Source: Rhodococcus sp. ARC_M6 (GTDB lineage Bacteria; Actinomycetota; Actinomycetes; Mycobacteriales; Mycobacteriaceae). Taken from it: a stretch of 64,000 nt of DNA. This document shows positions 62,575-64,000 of the stretch, piece after piece. The stretch covers positions 1-64,000 of the forward strand of contig NZ_JALGQH010000028.1 of assembly GCF_022810305.1 (NCBI RefSeq), given 5' to 3'. Each line of letters begins with the position of its first letter. The first letter of the stretch is position 1. A program made the position numbers and the translations under genes. The notes under the pieces were generated by a model that was given only the letters and a program-made list of their open reading frames with translations, was not told where the DNA came from and ran no database searches.

Positions 62575-63705
62575 ATGATCCGACAACAGCTCGGCCAAGC
62601 AGTGATGGTGATCGCGCTCGCCTCCGCGGTCGTCGCGACCGCGCCCGCCCAAGCGCAGGCCCCGTCGCCAGTCACGGCACCGGGCACAGTGACCACAGCA
62701 GATCCCCTGCCACCATCCTTCTGGATCCCCGGCGCCGTCACCGGATCAAAGCTCACCTATTGGTCTACGGGACCGCTGAACCGGCCCGCGTTGAGTACGG
62801 GCGCGCTCTTCCTCCCGCCCGGCGACCCACCCGAAGGCGGCTGGCCGGTGGTCTCGTGGGCCCACGGCACCGTAGGTATTTCCGACAAGTGCGCTCCCAC
62901 CGTGACCGGGACCGTCGGCAGTCCATACCTCACGAACTGGCTCTCGCAGGGCTACGCGATCGTCGCGACCGACTACGTGGGGCTCGGCACGCCGGGAATC
63001 CACCCGTATCTGGACGGACCGTCGGAGGCGCACAGCGTGATCGACATGGTGCGTGCTGCGCGTGCGGTCGAACCGTCGCTCTCGCCGCAGTGGGTGGCAC
63101 TCGGACAGTCTCAGGGCGGCCAGTCCGCGATGGTCACGGCAGCGATCGCGACGCGGTACGCACCCGAACTGGACTACCGGGGCGCGGTCGCGACCGGGGC
63201 GCCGTCGAATCTGGAGAACCTCGCACCGCTCGTGGGGCCGGGCTTTCCCCGATTGCCACTGACCGGCAGCACCGTGTTCGTGTCGTACATCCTGGCGGGA
63301 CTCCGGGCGGCGAGACCCGATCTCGACATCGATCGTTACCTGACACCGCGCGGCACCGATGCCCTGGCCCGAGCCGAAACCGACTGCTACGAGGAAATGG
63401 CATCGGACCTCGGCAACATCACAATCGGCGATCTGGTAAACCGGCCGCTCGACGATCCCGCGGTGCTGGCCGCTGCTCGCGGCATGCTGGAGATCCCGAC
63501 AACCGGGTACGACCGGCCAGTCTTCCTCGGGCAGGGGCTGACGGACGAGATGGTGCCGGCGCCGCTGGCGTTGAAACTCGCGGCCGAACTCGCCGCCAAC
63601 CGCCAGCCAGTCACATTCCGCACGTATCCGACGGGGCATATCGAGACGATGCGGGCTGCACTCCCCGAGAGCCTCTCCTTCGTCCGGAACCTGTTCGGGC
63701 CGTAG
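62575..63705 (+). CDS. Secreted lipase (LIP family)
   Basis: The 376-aa precursor has a signal peptide (QLGQAVMVIALASAVVATAPAQA, cleavage near 28) and an alpha/beta-hydrolase core: oxyanion segment SWAHGTVG, nucleophile elbow GQSQGGQSA (about 181), Asp in GLTDEMVPAP (about 322) and His in PTGHIETM (about 358). It belongs with fungal-type secretory lipases found in actinobacteria. It may release fatty acids taken by the adjacent acyl-CoA ligase, by inference. Start ATG preceded by cgggagcag. Confidence 0.88.
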   Translation: MIRQQLGQAVMVIALASAVVATAPAQAQAPSPVTAPGTVTTADPLPPSFWIPGAVTGSKLTYWSTGPLNRPALSTGALFLPPGDPPEGGWPVVSWAHGTVGISDKCAPTVTGTVGSPYLTNWLSQGYAIVATDYVGLGTPGIHPYLDGPSEAHSVIDMVRAARAVEPSLSPQWVALGQSQGGQSAMVTAAIATRYAPELDYRGAVATGAPSNLENLAPLVGPGFPRLPLTGSTVFVSYILAGLRAARPDLDIDRYLTPRGTDALARAETDCYEEMASDLGNITIGDLVNRPLDDPAVLAAARGMLEIPTTGYDRPVFLGQGLTDEMVPAPLALKLAAELAANRQPVTFRTYPTGHIETMRAALPESLSFVRNLFGP

Positions 63706-63795
63706 ATAGGTCGATGCTCAGCTCGAGGCCAGGTTCTTCAGTGCCAGAGGCACGGGACATCGGCCCAGTTTGCCGGAAGTCAGTCCACCGAACAG

Positions 63796-64000
63796 ATGAC
63801 AGTTGCCCCCAGCCTTCGGATCGGAGGCCTTTTTGCGTTGGCGGACTACTTCGCGAATACCTATCCGATCACTACGACCCCCACGGGGTTTCAGCCGCCT
63901 CACGGAGGTGCCCAGCCGCGTTCTTCCTCGATGGAAACTGTTGTTGCACTGCATGATCAGCATCAGTGGGTAGAGTCGAACACGGCGCTCGGCTCAGATG
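63796..64000 (+). other. Possible open frame running off the window end
   Basis: From ATG 63796 a frame runs to the window end without a stop, reading MTVAPSLRIGGLFALADYFA and later METVVALHDQHQWVESNTAL. A competing minus frame (63718-63963) covers the same region. Neither is recognised; the sequence beyond 64000 would settle it. Confidence 0.25.

Noticed and set aside
62244-63956. 570-codon plus-strand frame across the lipase gene
   Set aside because: Arginine/proline-rich out-of-frame reading of the lipase, which itself has signal peptide and catalytic triad.
63718-63963. 81-codon minus-strand frame at the window end
   Set aside because: No family resemblance, basic composition, and it competes with a plus-strand frame; unsupported.

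Overview
The window is a high-GC actinobacterial chromosome segment, most likely Rhodococcus of the erythropolis/qingshengii group. The grounds are mycothiol-dependent DinB-like enzymes, F420-type PPOX proteins, a cholesterol oxidase, a hydroxyphenylpropionate operon, an MspA-type porin relic and a complete Pup-proteasome locus. From about 21.9 kb rightwards the gene order follows Mycobacterium tuberculosis Rv2061c to Rv2112c closely (recalled from knowledge, not searched): cobN / cobG-cobH-cobIJ / cobK-cobM-cobL / SDR / biliverdin-reductase-like PPOX / pepE-like peptidase / 5'-3' exonuclease / DUF4333 protein / helY / tatC-tatA / pafC-pafB-pafA / prcA-prcB-pup / dop.

Layout. 0-8.4 kb is a worn accessory region: an IS256 transposase relic with several frameshifts, a D,D-carboxypeptidase lacking its SxxK half, small unrecognised genes, a cut-short barstar-like gene and an orphan VbhA-like antitoxin gene. 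8.9-14.6 kb is a 3-(3-hydroxyphenyl)propionate operon (hydroxylase, hydrolase, extradiol dioxygenase, transporter, IclR regulator). 14.7-24.9 kb holds a GlxA-type regulator divergent from an isochorismatase-like hydrolase, two secreted proteins, a pentapeptide/HYR relic, an alcohol dehydrogenase and a Tat-exported cholesterol oxidase.

25-38.1 kb is aerobic cobalamin (corrin ring) biosynthesis in three blocks: cobN behind a cobalamin riboswitch, divergent cobG-cobH-cobIJ, and cobL-cobM-cobK on the minus strand behind an overlapping SDR gene. A DUF1990 gene, a TetR-family regulator and a kinase-like protein with no phospho-acceptor His and no ATPase domain lie between the blocks. 38-45.7 kb carries small enzymes, a Xaa-Pro peptidase, an exonuclease, a DUF4333 membrane protein and the HelY helicase. 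45.8-55.7 kb carries Tat export and the pupylation/proteasome system: PafBC regulator, PafA ligase, core particle PrcAB, Pup and Dop. The Mpa/ARC ATPase gene is not next to dop here. 55.8-64 kb is mixed: NUDIX hydrolase, MspA porin relic, lipoprotein, a methyltransferase missing its SAM-binding motif, PNPOx-like protein, ABC-F ATPase, acyl-CoA ligase and a secreted lipase.

I found no tRNA, rRNA or CRISPR array. The observations most worth following are the degenerate sensor at 33.5-34.4 kb, the antitoxin without a toxin at 7.8-8.4 kb, the intrinsic terminator written inside the 3' end of prcA, the 21-bp hairpin that contains a stop codon, and the decayed mspA and methyltransferase genes.
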